Positions 27,589 to 37,004 of a stretch of 64,000 nucleotides of DNA are shown here, one piece after another. The stretch is taken from positions 1-64,000 of the forward strand of contig NZ_WJOK01000014.1 in the NCBI RefSeq assembly GCF_009649785.1. Reading direction: 5' to 3'. Origin of the DNA: Agrobacterium tumefaciens. Its GTDB lineage: Bacteria; Pseudomonadota; Alphaproteobacteria; Rhizobiales; Rhizobiaceae. Each line of letters opens with the position of its first letter. Positions within the stretch are counted from its first letter, which is position 1. Under the pieces are notes generated by a model, which made no database searches, was not told where the DNA came from, and worked only from the letters and a program-made list of their open reading frames with translations. Made by a program: the position numbers and the translations under genes.

Positions 27589-28614
27589 TTACTTGGCGGG
27601 CTTGTAAATCTGGTCGAAGATGCCGCCGTCACCGAAATGTTCAGGCTGCGCCTTGGCCCAACCGCCAAACTGCGGATCGTCGATGGTGACGAGCTTGATG
27701 TCGGGCAGCTGCTTCAGCAGATCCTTGGAGACAACTGCGGGGTTCGAAGGACGATAGAAGTGCTTCGCCGCAATGTTCTGACCTTCGTCGGAATAGAGAT
27801 ATTGCAGATAGGCTTCCGCCGCCTTGCGGGTGCCCTTGGCGTCGACGTTCGCATCAACCACGGCGACCGGCGGCTCGGCGAGGATCGAGATCGGCGGCAC
27901 GATAATGTCGAAGGCATCCGCGCCGAATTCCTGACCGGCCAGATAGGCTTCGTTTTCCCAGGCCAGCAGCACGTCGCCGATCTGGCGCTGCGCAAATGTG
28001 ACCGTGGAGCCGCGGGCACCGGTATCGAGCACCGGAGCGCGCTTGTAGAGTTCGCCGACATAGGCCTTGATCTTGTCCTGGTCGCCCTTGAACTCTTCAT
28101 TCGCCCATGCCCAGGCGGCAAGGTAATTCCAGCGTGCGCCACCAGAGGTCTTGGGGTTCGGGGTAACGATCTGTACGTCGCCCTTTACCAGATCGCCCCA
28201 GTTATGGATTCCCTTCGGGTTGCCCTTGCGGACGAGGAACACGATGGTGGAGGTGTAGGGCGAGGAATTATGCGGCAGGCGGCCGCGCCAGTCCTTGTTG
28301 ATCTTGCCGGAATTCTGGACGATGGCATCGATATCGCTCTGCAGCGCCAGCGTCACCACATCGGCTTCCAGACCGTCGATGACCGAGCGAGCCTGCTTGC
28401 CGGAGCCGCCATGCGACTGCTGGATCGTGACATCCTCACCGGTATCGGCCTTCCACTTCTTGGCGAAGGCTTCGTTGAAATCCTTGTAGAGTTCGCGGGT
28501 CGGATCATAGGACACGTTAAGCAGCTTGGTCTGCGCGGCAGCCGAGCCGACACCTCCCAGAGCCAGCGATAGACCGAGAGCGAAAACGCTCAAACCGGAC
28601 AGAAGCTTGGACAT
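27589..28614 (-). CDS. sbp: Periplasmic sulfate-binding protein
   Basis: 341-residue solute-binding protein. The ATG at 28614 is preceded by AGGAGG and begins [20 protein letters not shown], a Sec signal cleaved near AAAQ. Mature features include [24 protein letters not shown] and the [15 protein letters not shown] segment typical of Sbp/CysP. It feeds CysTWA. It may bind thiosulfate as well, which the sequence does not settle. First gene of the operon; its promoter carries a 23-base inverted repeat. Confidence 0.94.
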   Translation of the reverse strand: MSKLLSGLSVFALGLSLALGGVGSAAAQTKLLNVSYDPTRELYKDFNEAFAKKWKADTGEDVTIQQSHGGSGKQARSVIDGLEADVVTLALQSDIDAIVQNSGKINKDWRGRLPHNSSPYTSTIVFLVRKGNPKGIHNWGDLVKGDVQIVTPNPKTSGGARWNYLAAWAWANEEFKGDQDKIKAYVGELYKRAPVLDTGARGSTVTFAQRQIGDVLLAWENEAYLAGQEFGADAFDIIVPPISILAEPPVAVVDANVDAKGTRKAAEAYLQYLYSDEGQNIAAKHFYRPSNPAVVSKDLLKQLPDIKLVTIDDPQFGGWAKAQPEHFGDGGIFDQIYKPAK

Positions 28615-28642
28615 CGGTATTCCCTCCTGATGAAGATGGCTT

Positions 28643-28665
28643 AACTCTACTGGACCGGTAGAGTT
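28643..28665. promoter_or_regulatory. Candidate Rrf2-family operator in the sbp promoter
   Basis: AACTCTAC (28643-28650) and GTAGAGTT (28658-28665) are perfect eight-base arms seven bases apart. On the minus strand the repeat lies between TTGACC (-35-like) and TAGAGT (-10-like), so a bound protein would block the promoter. The nearest upstream gene encodes an Rrf2 regulator, whose own upstream region carries a TCTACTGG half-site. The assignment is by position. Confidence 0.65.
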
Positions 28666-28859
28666 GGTCAATGAGGCCGAATACGATCGAAAAAGTGTTT
28701 CCCGAGAGCGTTTCCACGGGCAACAAATACAGCGCAGCATAGGCGAAAGGCGCAACAAGCGTCGTGTAAAACTTTGCTGAATGCAAAACCGTTTCACATT
28801 TTTGACGATTTTTTGGCGTTACGGCGAAAAATATTCAGGTGTTTTAGACGATTTTTTCG

Positions 28860-29300
28860 TCAGGCCGTCAAAAGTTCGGGCACTTCCACGCCTGCAACGG
28901 CATCCGCAACGGTGGTGTTGAAAAGGATATTGCGGGTGGCATCGGCCACGCGGGCGAAGACGTGGCGTATTTCGCACTGCTTTTCGCCATCGCAATCCTC
29001 GCACCGGCGATAGGCGGTCTGCGACAGGCAGGGCAAGGGAGCCAGCGGCCCGTCGATGAGGCGCAGCACCTCGCCGAAGGTGATATCGGCAGCCGGGCGC
29101 GCCAGCAAATAACCGCCCTGCTTGCCGCGCCTGCTTTCGACGATGCGTTCCTTCTTCATTTCGAGAAGGATCTGTTCAAGGAATTTTTTCGGAATGGCCT
29201 GTTCGCGGGCAATATCGGAAATTTGCACAGGACAGCCGCCGTCGGCCTTTGCCAGCGAAAGAAGCGCCCTCAGCGCATATTTTGCCTTCTGCGAAATCAT
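28860..29300 (-). CDS. Rrf2-family regulator, likely cysteine/iron-sulfur responsive
   Basis: About 146 residues from the ATG at 29300 (MISQKAKYALRALLSLA). The winged helix ISDIAREQAIPKKFLEQILL then RGKQGGYLLARPAADITFGE is classic Rrf2. Four cysteines at about 91, 100, 103 and 109 (spacing x8, x2, x5) could hold an Fe-S cluster, with the first at the place used by RirA and IscR proteins. It sits between the sulfate uptake operon and cysHDN, so control of sulfur assimilation is likely. A CymR- or IscR-like mode is inferred, not shown. Confidence 0.85.
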   Translation of the reverse strand: MISQKAKYALRALLSLAKADGGCPVQISDIAREQAIPKKFLEQILLEMKKERIVESRRGKQGGYLLARPAADITFGEVLRLIDGPLAPLPCLSQTAYRRCEDCDGEKQCEIRHVFARVADATRNILFNTTVADAVAGVEVPELLTA

Positions 29301-29504
29301 CGTGAAACCAGTAGAACACAAGCCCGGATACCCGGCAATTCCGGCTTAGCGCAGAAGTTGTCACAATTCAAATCCAAGCTGCAAAGAAGGTGAACGGGCA
29401 TCTTTTGCTCATAGATCGTGCGCGTGAGGCATTTTTGCTCTGAAGTGCAGCGCACAAAGACTGTCATTTCTGTTCCAGAGGCCCGATTTCAACAATAATC
29501 GGCC

Positions 29505-30287
29505 ATGGAAATCCCGGACGTGACAATGACGATCAATTCAGCAAATGCCTCTGCCGATACCGCATCCCTCGACGCCACGCTTGCCGGGCTCGATCTTGCG
29601 GGACGACTTTCCTTTATCGCCGGTCTTGGCGGCCGTGCGGTCTTCACCACCAGCCTCGGCATCGAGGACCAGGTCATCACGGCGGCCATCGGCACCCACC
29701 GGTTGCCGATCGACGTCGTGACGCTGGAAACCGGCCGGCTCTTCAAGGAAACCGTCGATCTCATCGAGGAAACCGAGGAACGCTTCGGCATCGACATCCG
29801 TCGCTTTCGGCCCGAACAGGACGATATCGACGCCTATGCCGAAAAATACGGCCTCAACGGTTTTTACGAAAGCATCGAGGCCCGTCACGCCTGCTGTCAT
29901 GTCAGAAAGCTGATCCCGCTCGGCAAGGCGCTGGAAGGTGCCACCTTCTGGATCACCGGGCTCCGCCGCGGCCAGTCGGGCAATCGTGCGACCACGCCTT
30001 TTGCCGAATTCGACGCTGAGCGTAATCTGATCAAGGTCAATGCCTTGGCGGACTGGGACATCGACCAGATCAAGGCCTATGTCGCTTCTGAAAACATTCC
30101 CGTCAATCCGTTGCATGCGCGTGGTTACCCCTCCATCGGCTGCGAGCCGTGTACACGCGCTATCAAGCCCGGCGAGCCTGAGCGCGCCGGACGATGGTGG
30201 TGGGAAAACGACGAGAAGCGCGAATGCGGTCTTCACGTCGCCGGTGCGGACCAGACGTCCGCCATTTCCGCCATCCCACAACGATAA
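29505..30287 (+). CDS. cysH: Adenylyl-sulfate (APS) reductase
   Basis: Reduces APS to sulfite with thioredoxin or glutathione; 260 residues. The Fe-S cysteines CC at 130-131 (HACCHVRK), Cys213 and Cys216 (GCEPCTR) identify the assimilatory APS-type enzyme, as opposed to the PAPS type lacking them. The catalytic Cys241 is in KRECGLH. A 29505 start has no ribosome site and sits on a CCGATT/AATCGG hairpin (29483-29502). The ATG at 29526, preceded by GGACGTGA, may be the true start. First gene of cysH-cysD-cysN; the cluster has no cysC, in line with direct APS reduction. Confidence 0.93.
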   Translation: MEIPDVTMTINSANASADTASLDATLAGLDLAGRLSFIAGLGGRAVFTTSLGIEDQVITAAIGTHRLPIDVVTLETGRLFKETVDLIEETEERFGIDIRRFRPEQDDIDAYAEKYGLNGFYESIEARHACCHVRKLIPLGKALEGATFWITGLRRGQSGNRATTPFAEFDAERNLIKVNALADWDIDQIKAYVASENIPVNPLHARGYPSIGCEPCTRAIKPGEPERAGRWWWENDEKRECGLHVAGADQTSAISAIPQR

Positions 30288-30314
30288 TCATTCAGACCAG
30301 TTCCGGAGTTTAAA

Positions 30315-31268
30315 ATGTCCAACGCAGTCCACGAGACGGACAGCAAGAATACTGTCGCATCCAAGCCGCCGCTCGATCCGCATCTGAAGGCGCTTGAAAA
30401 CGAAGCCATTCATATCTTCCGCGAAGTCGCCGCCGAATTCGACAATCCCGTGATGCTCTATTCCATCGGCAAGGATTCGTCCGTGCTGCTGCATTTGGCG
30501 CGCAAGGCATTCTTCCCAGGCCGCGTGCCCTTCCCGCTGCTGCACGTCAATACGGGCTGGAAATTCAAGGAAATGATCGAATTCCGCGACAAGATCGTCA
30601 AGGAATATGACCTCGATCTCATCTCCTACACAAACCCGCGCGGCGCGAGCGAAAACGTGACGCCCTTCACCCACGGTTCGGCGCTCTACACCGACATCAT
30701 GAAGACGGAAGCGCTGCGCCAGGCGCTGGACGCCGGTCAGTTCGATGCCGCCTTCGGCGGTGCGCGCCGCGACGAGGAAGCAAGCCGCGCCAAGGAGCGC
30801 ATCTATTCCTTCCGCACGCCGGACCACAAATGGGACCCGCGCAACCAGCGCCCTGAGCTGTGGAACATCTATAACGGCATGGTCCGCAAGGGTGAAAGCG
30901 TGCGCGCCTTCCCGCTCTCCAACTGGACCGAAGTCGATATCTGGCGTTACATCGAGGCGGAAAACATTCCGCTGGTGCCGCTCTATTACGCCGCCGAGCG
31001 CCCCTATATCGAGCGTGACGGCATGATGATCCTTGCCGAAGACGAGCGGCTGGAGCTGCTGCCCGGCGAAGAGATCCAGCACGGCTCGATCCGCTTCCGC
31101 ACGCTCGGCTGCTTCCCGCTGACCGGCGCGATCCACTCCGAGGCGGCGACGCTTCAGGAGGTCATCGCAGAGCTGGAAATCGCCACCGTTTCCGAGCGGC
31201 AGGGCCGCGCCATCGATCGAGACCAGTCCGGCTCGATGGAGAAGAAGAAGCGCGAGGGCTATTTCTGA
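30315..31268 (+). CDS. cysD: Sulfate adenylyltransferase subunit 2
   Basis: 317-residue ATP sulfurylase catalytic subunit that makes APS from sulfate and ATP with the CysN GTPase. The PP-loop motif [18 protein letters not shown] is at about residues 49-66, and the [14 protein letters not shown] and [10 protein letters not shown] segments are conserved. The ATG follows CCGGAG. It overlaps cysN by one base (TGATG), so the subunits are coupled in translation. Confidence 0.95.
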   Translation: MSNAVHETDSKNTVASKPPLDPHLKALENEAIHIFREVAAEFDNPVMLYSIGKDSSVLLHLARKAFFPGRVPFPLLHVNTGWKFKEMIEFRDKIVKEYDLDLISYTNPRGASENVTPFTHGSALYTDIMKTEALRQALDAGQFDAAFGGARRDEEASRAKERIYSFRTPDHKWDPRNQRPELWNIYNGMVRKGESVRAFPLSNWTEVDIWRYIEAENIPLVPLYYAAERPYIERDGMMILAEDERLELLPGEEIQHGSIRFRTLGCFPLTGAIHSEAATLQEVIAELEIATVSERQGRAIDRDQSGSMEKKKREGYF

Positions 31269-32749
31269 TGACCGCCGCTGCTACCAACACCGCCTCCACG
31301 GCCACCATCCTGCCCTTTGCCGAACATTCGAAGGCGACGCGTGATACGCGCCCGCTTCGTCTCATCACCTGCGGCAGCGTGGATGATGGCAAATCGACCC
31401 TGATCGGCCGTCTCCTGTGGGACACCAAGGCCGTCAAGGAAGATCAGGCCGCCACCCTGCACCGCGATAGCGGCAAGCAGAACGATCTCGGCCTGCCCGA
31501 TTTCGCGCTGCTGCTCGACGGTTTGCAGGCAGAGCGCGAACAGGGCATCACCATCGATGTCGCTTATCGCTATTTCTCAACCGACCGGCGCGCCTTCATC
31601 GTGGCCGACACGCCCGGCCATGAGCAATATACCCGTAACATGGCGACCGGCGCTTCCACGGCCGATCTCGCCGTGCTTTTGGTCGATGCGCGCACCGGCA
31701 TTCTGGAACAGACACGCCGACACGCCACCATCGCGGCGCTGATGGGCATCCGGCAATTCGTGCTGGCCATCAACAAGATCGACCTGACGAATTACGACAA
31801 GGCAGGTTTTGAACTGATCGCCCACGAATTCCGCGATTTCGCCTCTGACCTCGGCATCAAGCAGATCACAGCCATTCCAATGTCGGCGCTGAAGGGCGAA
31901 AACGTCGTGCTATCAGGCAAGGCCTCCATGCCCTGGTATGAAGGCCCGACGCTGGTCGAAACGCTGGAGCTTGCCACGGTGCGCTCGGCGCAATCGGGTG
32001 GTTTCCGCTTCCCCGTACAGCGCGTGTCGCGCCCCGGCGAAAGTTTCCGCGGTTATCAGGGCACGGTTGCCGGCGGCTCGGTCAAGCCGGGCGATAGCGT
32101 TGTCGTGCTGCCGTCGGGCATGGTCGCGAATGTAAAGCAGATCGTCACTTTCGATCTGGTGCGTAACGCCGCCGTTGCTGGTGACGCGGTCACGCTCGTT
32201 CTCGACCGTCAGGTGGACGTCTCGCGCGGCGACATGATCGTGTCCATCGAGGCACAACCGCAGACAGGGCTTGCCTTCGACGCGCAGATCGTGGCGTTGC
32301 AGCCGGGTGGCATCGAGGCCGGCAAACGTTACTGGCTGAAGAGCGGCAGCCGCCGCCAGCGCGTCAGCGTGCAGCCGGTCAGCCAGCTCAACCTGAAAGA
32401 AGGCGAATGGCAGGCGCACGAGACATCGCTGCCGATGAACGCCATCGGCAAGGTGCGGCTCTCCTTCGACGAGACGGCAATCTTCGATGCCTATGAGCAG
32501 AACCGGGCAACCGGCTCCTTCATCCTGATCGACCCCGACACCAACAACACGGTGGCGGGTGGCATGATTGCCGGCAAACGCAGCGTTGGCGCAACGGAAG
32601 AACAGGGTGACCGCGTCATTCTCTCCCTGCCCGCCCATCTGGCCGAGAAGCTTCTGGCAAGCGAACTGCTGGCCAAGCACCGCGACGAGATCGACATCCG
32701 CCGCACGGATGGCGCGACAGCCTCACGGCTGATCAGCGATCTGGACTGA
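31268..32749 (+). CDS. cysN: Sulfate adenylyltransferase subunit 1 (GTPase)
   Basis: 493-residue EF-Tu-like GTPase that drives CysD. G1 GSVDDGKST spans residues 36-44; G3 is ADTPGHEQYTRNM and G4 NKID. Two beta-barrel domains follow. The chain ends as plain CysN, without the APS-kinase (CysC) fusion seen in NodQ-type proteins of some rhizobia. Last gene of the operon, followed by a strong terminator. Confidence 0.95.
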   Translation: MTAAATNTASTATILPFAEHSKATRDTRPLRLITCGSVDDGKSTLIGRLLWDTKAVKEDQAATLHRDSGKQNDLGLPDFALLLDGLQAEREQGITIDVAYRYFSTDRRAFIVADTPGHEQYTRNMATGASTADLAVLLVDARTGILEQTRRHATIAALMGIRQFVLAINKIDLTNYDKAGFELIAHEFRDFASDLGIKQITAIPMSALKGENVVLSGKASMPWYEGPTLVETLELATVRSAQSGGFRFPVQRVSRPGESFRGYQGTVAGGSVKPGDSVVVLPSGMVANVKQIVTFDLVRNAAVAGDAVTLVLDRQVDVSRGDMIVSIEAQPQTGLAFDAQIVALQPGGIEAGKRYWLKSGSRRQRVSVQPVSQLNLKEGEWQAHETSLPMNAIGKVRLSFDETAIFDAYEQNRATGSFILIDPDTNNTVAGGMIAGKRSVGATEEQGDRVILSLPAHLAEKLLASELLAKHRDEIDIRRTDGATASRLISDLD

Positions 32750-32767
32750 CAGACACGCGCACACAAC

Positions 32768-32799
32768 AAAAAGGCGACCGCCCAAGCGGTCGCCTTTTT
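32768..32799 (+). terminator. Rho-independent terminator after cysN
   Basis: AAAAAGGCGACCGC, a CCAA loop and GCGGTCGCCTTTTT give a perfect stem with A- and T-tracts on both sides, 19 bases past cysN. It could also stop transcription of the convergent small gene. Confidence 0.93.
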
Positions 32800-32827
32800 G
32801 TTTGAAAGCCTTTGGATCAGGCCTCGT

Positions 32828-32905
32828 TTAAAACACGAACATGTAAAGCAGGATGATCACAAAAATCGGAACACCCATCGCCCACAGTGCAATACCTTTT
32901 AGCAT
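32828..32905 (-). CDS. 25-residue single-pass membrane peptide
   Basis: The frame encodes MLKGIALWAMGVPIFVIILL plus YMFVF. The ATG at 32905 has an excellent GGAGG site five bases upstream. Almost the whole chain is one membrane helix with a Pro in the middle and a single Lys at the N terminus, so it should insert with a short cytoplasmic tip. It is convergent to cysN, across the shared terminator. Tiny membrane proteins of this type can be subunits of larger complexes, but I see no partner here. The frame runs open upstream to 33094; that extension is less likely. Confidence 0.6.
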   Translation of the reverse strand: MLKGIALWAMGVPIFVIILLYMFVF

Positions 32906-33158
32906 GTTATCCTCCATCGTTGTTGTGGTGGGATAACGGTTGAGGCGCAGTTGCGTTCCCTGCGACTGCGCTGACGACGGGTTCATCGCGGTCGATAACG
33001 TCAAACGCATCAAGTTTTCGACGCTTGGCAGAGCCCAGAAGATGGCAAGCATCATGGCGCTGTGTTCAGGCTTGGTTAATGACCGACACCTCACTCTCTC
33101 AGCAATGGAACTGCGTGGTTCAGCGCACGTTAGTGTCCGTCATTGGGAGATGAAGATT

Positions 33159-33380
33159 ATGAAAATTCTGACTGCAGCGATCTGCCTGGTTTCGGTGGGC
33201 ATCCTAAGTGGCTGTGTCGATGATCGGGGCTACCGTAGCGGCGGATATTATACGACAGGCGTGTACTACCGCACCTATGAACGCGATCGCCACTACCGTG
33301 ACTATGACCGTCGCGACTGGCGCGACCGGAGGGATTGGCGTGATCGTCGCGACTGGCGCGGTGATTACCGCTACCGATGA
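33159..33380 (+). CDS. Small lipoprotein with Arg-Asp-Trp repeats
   Basis: 73 residues; the ATG at 33159 has GGGAG about ten bases upstream. The lipoprotein signal MKILTAAICLVSVGILSGC ends in the lipobox LSGC. The mature part is Tyr-rich (YRSGGYYTTGVYYRTYERD) and ends in three tandem copies of RDWRDR-like hexads. This highly charged, low-complexity tail suggests an envelope surface or peptidoglycan-binding role, but nothing is known from sequence. It overlaps the next gene by four bases (ATGA). Confidence 0.7.
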   Translation: MKILTAAICLVSVGILSGCVDDRGYRSGGYYTTGVYYRTYERDRHYRDYDRRDWRDRRDWRDRRDWRGDYRYR

Positions 33381-33697
33381 TCGACTGGACCTACATTCAA
33401 GACCATTGGGATTGGGCGGGGCACATTCTAGAGGCCGTCATCATGGCGGCGATTGTCGCCGTTCTGTTTCGCCTGCTCGTTAGCTGGCGAATGGCGTGGA
33501 TAATCGGGCTGGCCTTCGCCGCCGGTCATTTTCATGGCCGGGAAAAGCGGGACTACGAGGTGTCCGTAGAAATGCCTCCTCCCCATCTGGAAGGTTATTA
33601 CTTCTGGAATTGGTCCTGGGATGGTTTAACCGACTTCTGGCCGACGGCTCTTGTTTGCGTTTTGCTCATTCTCCCGTTGGCGAGGAGGAGAAATTGA
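33377..33697 (+). CDS. Small two-helix membrane protein of unknown function
   Basis: 106 residues. One long membrane segment (ILEAVIMAAIVAVLFRLLVS, reading on to MAWIIGLAFAAGHFHG) and a C-terminal one (TALVCVLLILPLARRRN) flank a soluble loop rich in aromatics (EGYYFWNWSWDGLTDFW). The start overlaps the upstream lipoprotein by four bases, so they are co-translated. The size and topology recall small phage lysis proteins, but no other phage gene is near and I do not claim that function. Confidence 0.6.
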   Translation: MIDWTYIQDHWDWAGHILEAVIMAAIVAVLFRLLVSWRMAWIIGLAFAAGHFHGREKRDYEVSVEMPPPHLEGYYFWNWSWDGLTDFWPTALVCVLLILPLARRRN

Positions 33698-33857
33698 CAT
33701 TCCGTGCAATCACCAAAGTCGTGATTTGCAGCCGCGGACGCCGAATGCGTTTACCCGTCCGGTTTTAAACGGTCAGGTCTCCGTACGATGCCATGATCCA
33801 AGGATTTTCAGAAGTGTTGGGATCATTTGAAAGCCCCGGGAAATATTGGGCTTAAGC

Positions 33858-33934
33858 TGGTCGGAGTGAGAGGATTCGAACCTCCGACCCCGTCGTCCCG
33901 AACGACGTGCGCTACCAGACTGCGCTACACTCCG
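33858..33934 (-). tRNA. tRNA-Pro (CGG)
   Basis: On the minus strand the acceptor CGGAGTG pairs with CACTCCG. The D arm GCGCAGTCTGGTAGCGC, anticodon stem CGTCG/CGACG with loop TTCGGGA (anticodon CGG) and T arm GGAGG-TTCGAAT-CCTCT are complete, and CCA is encoded. Confidence 0.96.
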
Positions 33935-34198
33935 TGACCAGCGGCGCTTCTATAGACCAGCCTCCAGCATTCGACAAGCGGCATATTGCATTTTTTGTGA
34001 CAAGTTTTCAACGCGCTGCGAAGGGCGGTCGCCAAGTGCCTGCCGCACCGGGCGGCGTGTGGGAAAACGTTACAAAAAAGCAATTGTGGCAGGAAATTTT
34101 CGTCAAGCGGCACAGCTCCCCTGCCCGTCGCCGCCAAATCTGCTAGGGGAACGTAATGACCGGCGGGAAGCCGGACACGGCACAAAGGACATTTCACC

Positions 34199-34618
34199 AT
34201 GCTATTTCGCAGCGTAACGCTCGCAGGGCTCGCCATTGCGCTCTCCGCCTGTACGACATCGACGGGCTCTGCCCCTTCCTTCACCCAGAAGAGCCCCGTT
34301 GAAACGCGGTGGGTCGGTCAGTCCGCAGGTATTTTCTTTGCAAAATTCGGCCCGCCGCTGAGCGACACGGAAACCGGCAGCTCGACCATCTATAACTGGC
34401 GCGGCGGTTACAAGAAGGCCACCATTCCGGCCAAGTTCGAAGAAGGCAAGGACGGCAAGAAGGGTCGCCAGATTTCGCCCGCCCGCACCGCCTCGCTCTC
34501 CTGCACGGTTCAGCTCACCGTCTCCAGCGACTACACGATCACTTCGGTACGCACGGTTTCCGACCGCCCCGGCGTCAACGGCCCGAGCTATTGCGCGGAA
34601 TTCCTCGCCGCAAACTGA
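34199..34618 (+). CDS. Conserved small lipoprotein
   Basis: 139 residues. The signal MLFRSVTLAGLAIALSAC ends with lipobox LSAC, so it should be lipid-anchored. The mature part has TRWVGQSAGIFFAKFGPPLS, YNWRGGYKK, and two further cysteines (LSCTVQL, SYCAEF) that may pair. I know no function for it. It stands alone, followed by a terminator-like stem. Confidence 0.78.
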   Translation: MLFRSVTLAGLAIALSACTTSTGSAPSFTQKSPVETRWVGQSAGIFFAKFGPPLSDTETGSSTIYNWRGGYKKATIPAKFEEGKDGKKGRQISPARTASLSCTVQLTVSSDYTITSVRTVSDRPGVNGPSYCAEFLAAN

Positions 34619-34645
34619 GTTTTCGTCCAGCTGACGAAACGAGCC

Positions 34646-34680
34646 AAGGCCTGCCCTAACCGGCGGGCCTTTTCACTTTT
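34646..34680 (+). terminator. Terminator after the small lipoprotein gene
   Basis: AAGGCCTGCC (34646-34655) pairs with GGCGGGCCTT (34662-34671) with one G-T pair, followed by a T-rich stretch. Confidence 0.8.
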
Positions 34681-35007
34681 TTGCGATTATTCTCATTTTT
34701 CCTGAATTTTTTTCACACGGACCAGCGCAACCTGATCCGCCAAGCGCGGCAAACGCCGAATTGACGGCTTTTTCGCGATATTCGCGCTTGAGACACTTTC
34801 AACCGTTTGAAAGCACCGTCTAATCCTCGCGACCACAAAAATGACAATCCGCAAAATGGCAAAAACTGCCAATGCGACCTTATGTCCCGGCAAAATCCCC
34901 GCAAAAGCGCTTGAACTGGAGTGAATAAGTCAGGGTTGTGCCTGTTTCGGCTTTGCTGTAACGGGGCGGCTGGGAGGAGTGTTTTTAACACAAAACAAGA
35001 ATCAGGT
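34681..35007. other. Promoter region of malate:quinone oxidoreductase
   Basis: 327 bases without a gene. The only structure I see is a short dyad, CTTTCAA (34796-34802) and TTGAAAG (34807-34813). The stretch is AT-rich near its left end and probably holds the mqo promoter, which I could not pinpoint. Confidence 0.4.
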
Positions 35008-36741
35008 ATGGCCGTGACTCCCATCGATCAAGACAAATCCCAGCTCACTGATCTTTCCTCAGACGCGCTTCCCTCCCATGCGCTTCCAATGAACCGCAGA
35101 CAGGTTCTCGGCACTGCGCTCGCAGGGCTTGCAGCGACAGCGCTGCCGACATCCTCGCTTCTCGCCAATACGGCTACCAAGAAGGTCGACGTGCTTCTGA
35201 TCGGTGGCGGCATCATGAGCGCGACGCTCGGCGTGTGGCTGCGTGAACTGGAGCCAACCTGGTCGATGCAGATGCTCGAGCGGCTGGACGGCGTGGCGCT
35301 TGAAAGCTCCAACGGCTGGAACAATGCCGGCACCGGCCATTCCGCGCTTGCCGAGCTGAACTACACGCCGGAAGACGACAACGGCAACATCAAGATCAGC
35401 CAAGCCGTCAACATCAACGAATCCTTCCAGATTTCCCGGCAGTTCTGGGCATGGCAGGTACGTAACGGCGTTTTGAAGAACCCGCGCTCCTTCATCAACC
35501 ACACGCCGCATATGAGCTTCGTCTGGGGCGATGAGAACATCGCCTATCTCGAAAAGCGCTACCAGGCGCTGAAGGCAAGCCCGCTTTTTGCCGGCATGGA
35601 ATATTCCAGCGACCCCGAGCAGCTTAAGAAATGGGTGCCGCTGATGATGGAAGGCCGCGATCCTTCCCAGAAGATCGGTGCGACCTGGTCTCCGCTCGGC
35701 ACCGACATGGAATTCGGCGAGATCACCCGCCAGTTCGTTTCGCATCTGCAAAGCGACCGGAATTTCGACCTGCAGGTCAACAGCGAGGTTTCCGATATCC
35801 AGCGCAATGCCGATGGCAGCTGGCGCGTGACCTATAGCAACCTGAAGACCGATGCTGAGCAGACCGTGGATGCGAAATTCGTGTTCATCGGCGCCGGCGG
35901 CGGTGCGCTGCATCTGTTGCAGATGTCCGGTATTCCGGAAGGCGACAATTACGCCGGTTTCCCGGTTGGTGGCTCGTTCCTGATCAACGACAATCCTGAC
36001 GTGACGATGCAGCATCTGGCCAAGGCCTACGGCAAGGCCTCGGTCGGCTCGCCGCCCATGTCGGTTCCACACCTGGATACCCGCGTGCTTGGTGGCAAGC
36101 GCGTCATCCTGTTTGGACCTTTCGCCACCTTCTCCACCAAGTTCCTGAAGGAAGGCTCCTATTTCGATCTCGTCTCCTCCGTCACGACAAGCAATGCCTG
36201 GCCGATGGTGCGCGTTGGCATCGATGAATATCCGCTGGTGGAATATCTCGCCGGCCAGCTGATGATGTCGGACGACGACCGCTTTGCCGCGTTGAAGGAA
36301 TATTTCCCGAACGCGAAACAGGGCGAATGGCGTCTGTGGCAGGCGGGCCAGCGCGTGCAGATCATCAAGCGCGACGAGGAAAAGGGCGGTGTACTCAGGC
36401 TCGGCACGGAAATCGTCGCCGCGCAGGATGGCAGCATCGCCGGTCTGCTCGGCGCCTCCCCTGGCGCCTCCACGGCCGCACCGATCATGCTGAGCGTTCT
36501 GGAAAAGGTCTTCAAGGACAAGGTGGCAACACCGGAATGGCAGGCCAAGATCCGCCAGATCGTTCCGAGCTACGGCACCAAGCTCAATGACGACCCGGAA
36601 AAAGTGCAGCAGGAATGGGCCTATACGGCCGAGCACCTGCAATTGCCGACCCCGCCGCAGATCGATCTTGGCGCGCTGAAGGGCGCGGGAGCGGCACCTG
36701 CTGGCGCGCCGGTGAAGAAGGTTCCCGATATCGCGCTTTAA
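35008..36741 (+). CDS. mqo: Malate:quinone oxidoreductase
   Basis: FAD enzyme that oxidises malate to oxaloacetate and passes electrons to quinone, bypassing NAD malate dehydrogenase; 577 residues from the ATG at 35008. The FAD site is [16 protein letters not shown], followed by [20 protein letters not shown], a family signature. The N-terminal extension of about 50 residues carries [20 protein letters not shown], a twin-arginine-like signal that typical cytoplasmic-face Mqo lacks. The C terminus has an alanine/proline tail. The upstream in-frame start at 34921 lacks support. No operon partner; its terminator follows. Confidence 0.93.
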   Translation: MAVTPIDQDKSQLTDLSSDALPSHALPMNRRQVLGTALAGLAATALPTSSLLANTATKKVDVLLIGGGIMSATLGVWLRELEPTWSMQMLERLDGVALESSNGWNNAGTGHSALAELNYTPEDDNGNIKISQAVNINESFQISRQFWAWQVRNGVLKNPRSFINHTPHMSFVWGDENIAYLEKRYQALKASPLFAGMEYSSDPEQLKKWVPLMMEGRDPSQKIGATWSPLGTDMEFGEITRQFVSHLQSDRNFDLQVNSEVSDIQRNADGSWRVTYSNLKTDAEQTVDAKFVFIGAGGGALHLLQMSGIPEGDNYAGFPVGGSFLINDNPDVTMQHLAKAYGKASVGSPPMSVPHLDTRVLGGKRVILFGPFATFSTKFLKEGSYFDLVSSVTTSNAWPMVRVGIDEYPLVEYLAGQLMMSDDDRFAALKEYFPNAKQGEWRLWQAGQRVQIIKRDEEKGGVLRLGTEIVAAQDGSIAGLLGASPGASTAAPIMLSVLEKVFKDKVATPEWQAKIRQIVPSYGTKLNDDPEKVQQEWAYTAEHLQLPTPPQIDLGALKGAGAAPAGAPVKKVPDIAL

Positions 36742-36766
36742 GGTTTAGCCGCGATTTTAAGTTTGG

Positions 36767-36800
36767 ACGCCGCGTGTCTTTGGATGCGCGGCGTTTCTGT
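36767..36800 (+). terminator. Terminator after mqo
   Basis: ACGCCGCG (36767-36774) pairs with CGCGGCGT (36787-36794), followed by TTCTGTTT. Confidence 0.75.
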
Positions 36801-36823
36801 TTAAGCAGGCCTTTAACACACAC

Positions 36824-36900
36824 GCGTCATCCTGGCCTCTTCGCGAGGATCCATGGATTTCAACGGCTTGTGGATCCTCGGGTCAAAGCTGATGATGACG
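36824..36900. repeat. Mosaic intergenic repeat (CGTCATC...GATGACG)
   Basis: Outer arms CGTCATC and GATGACG enclose CGAGGATCCATGG and GTGGATCCTCGGG. The pattern recurs at 57987-58074. Between mqo and tRNA-Gln (36742-37004) I see only this element and the terminator. Confidence 0.65.
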
Positions 36901-37004
36901 GAGGACAGGTTTTCGCGCGTCACAACATCCGGGATCGCAGCGAAATAGCTCGGCTGGTAGATGCACGCCGGCACCTGTGCACGCTGTTCTGATTTTGGAA
37001 GTGA

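Noticed and set aside
33305..33375. Tandem repeat GACTGGCGCGACCGG-like units
   Set aside because: They are the RDWRDR codons of the small lipoprotein, not a separate DNA element.
33377..33697. Possible phage lysis (holin/Rz-like) gene
   Set aside because: Size and topology fit loosely, but there are no other phage genes, and the gene is coupled to a lipoprotein with no lysis signature.
35059..36642. A minus-strand frame of about 530 codons opposite mqo
   Set aside because: Shadow of mqo; composition lacks protein-like patterns.
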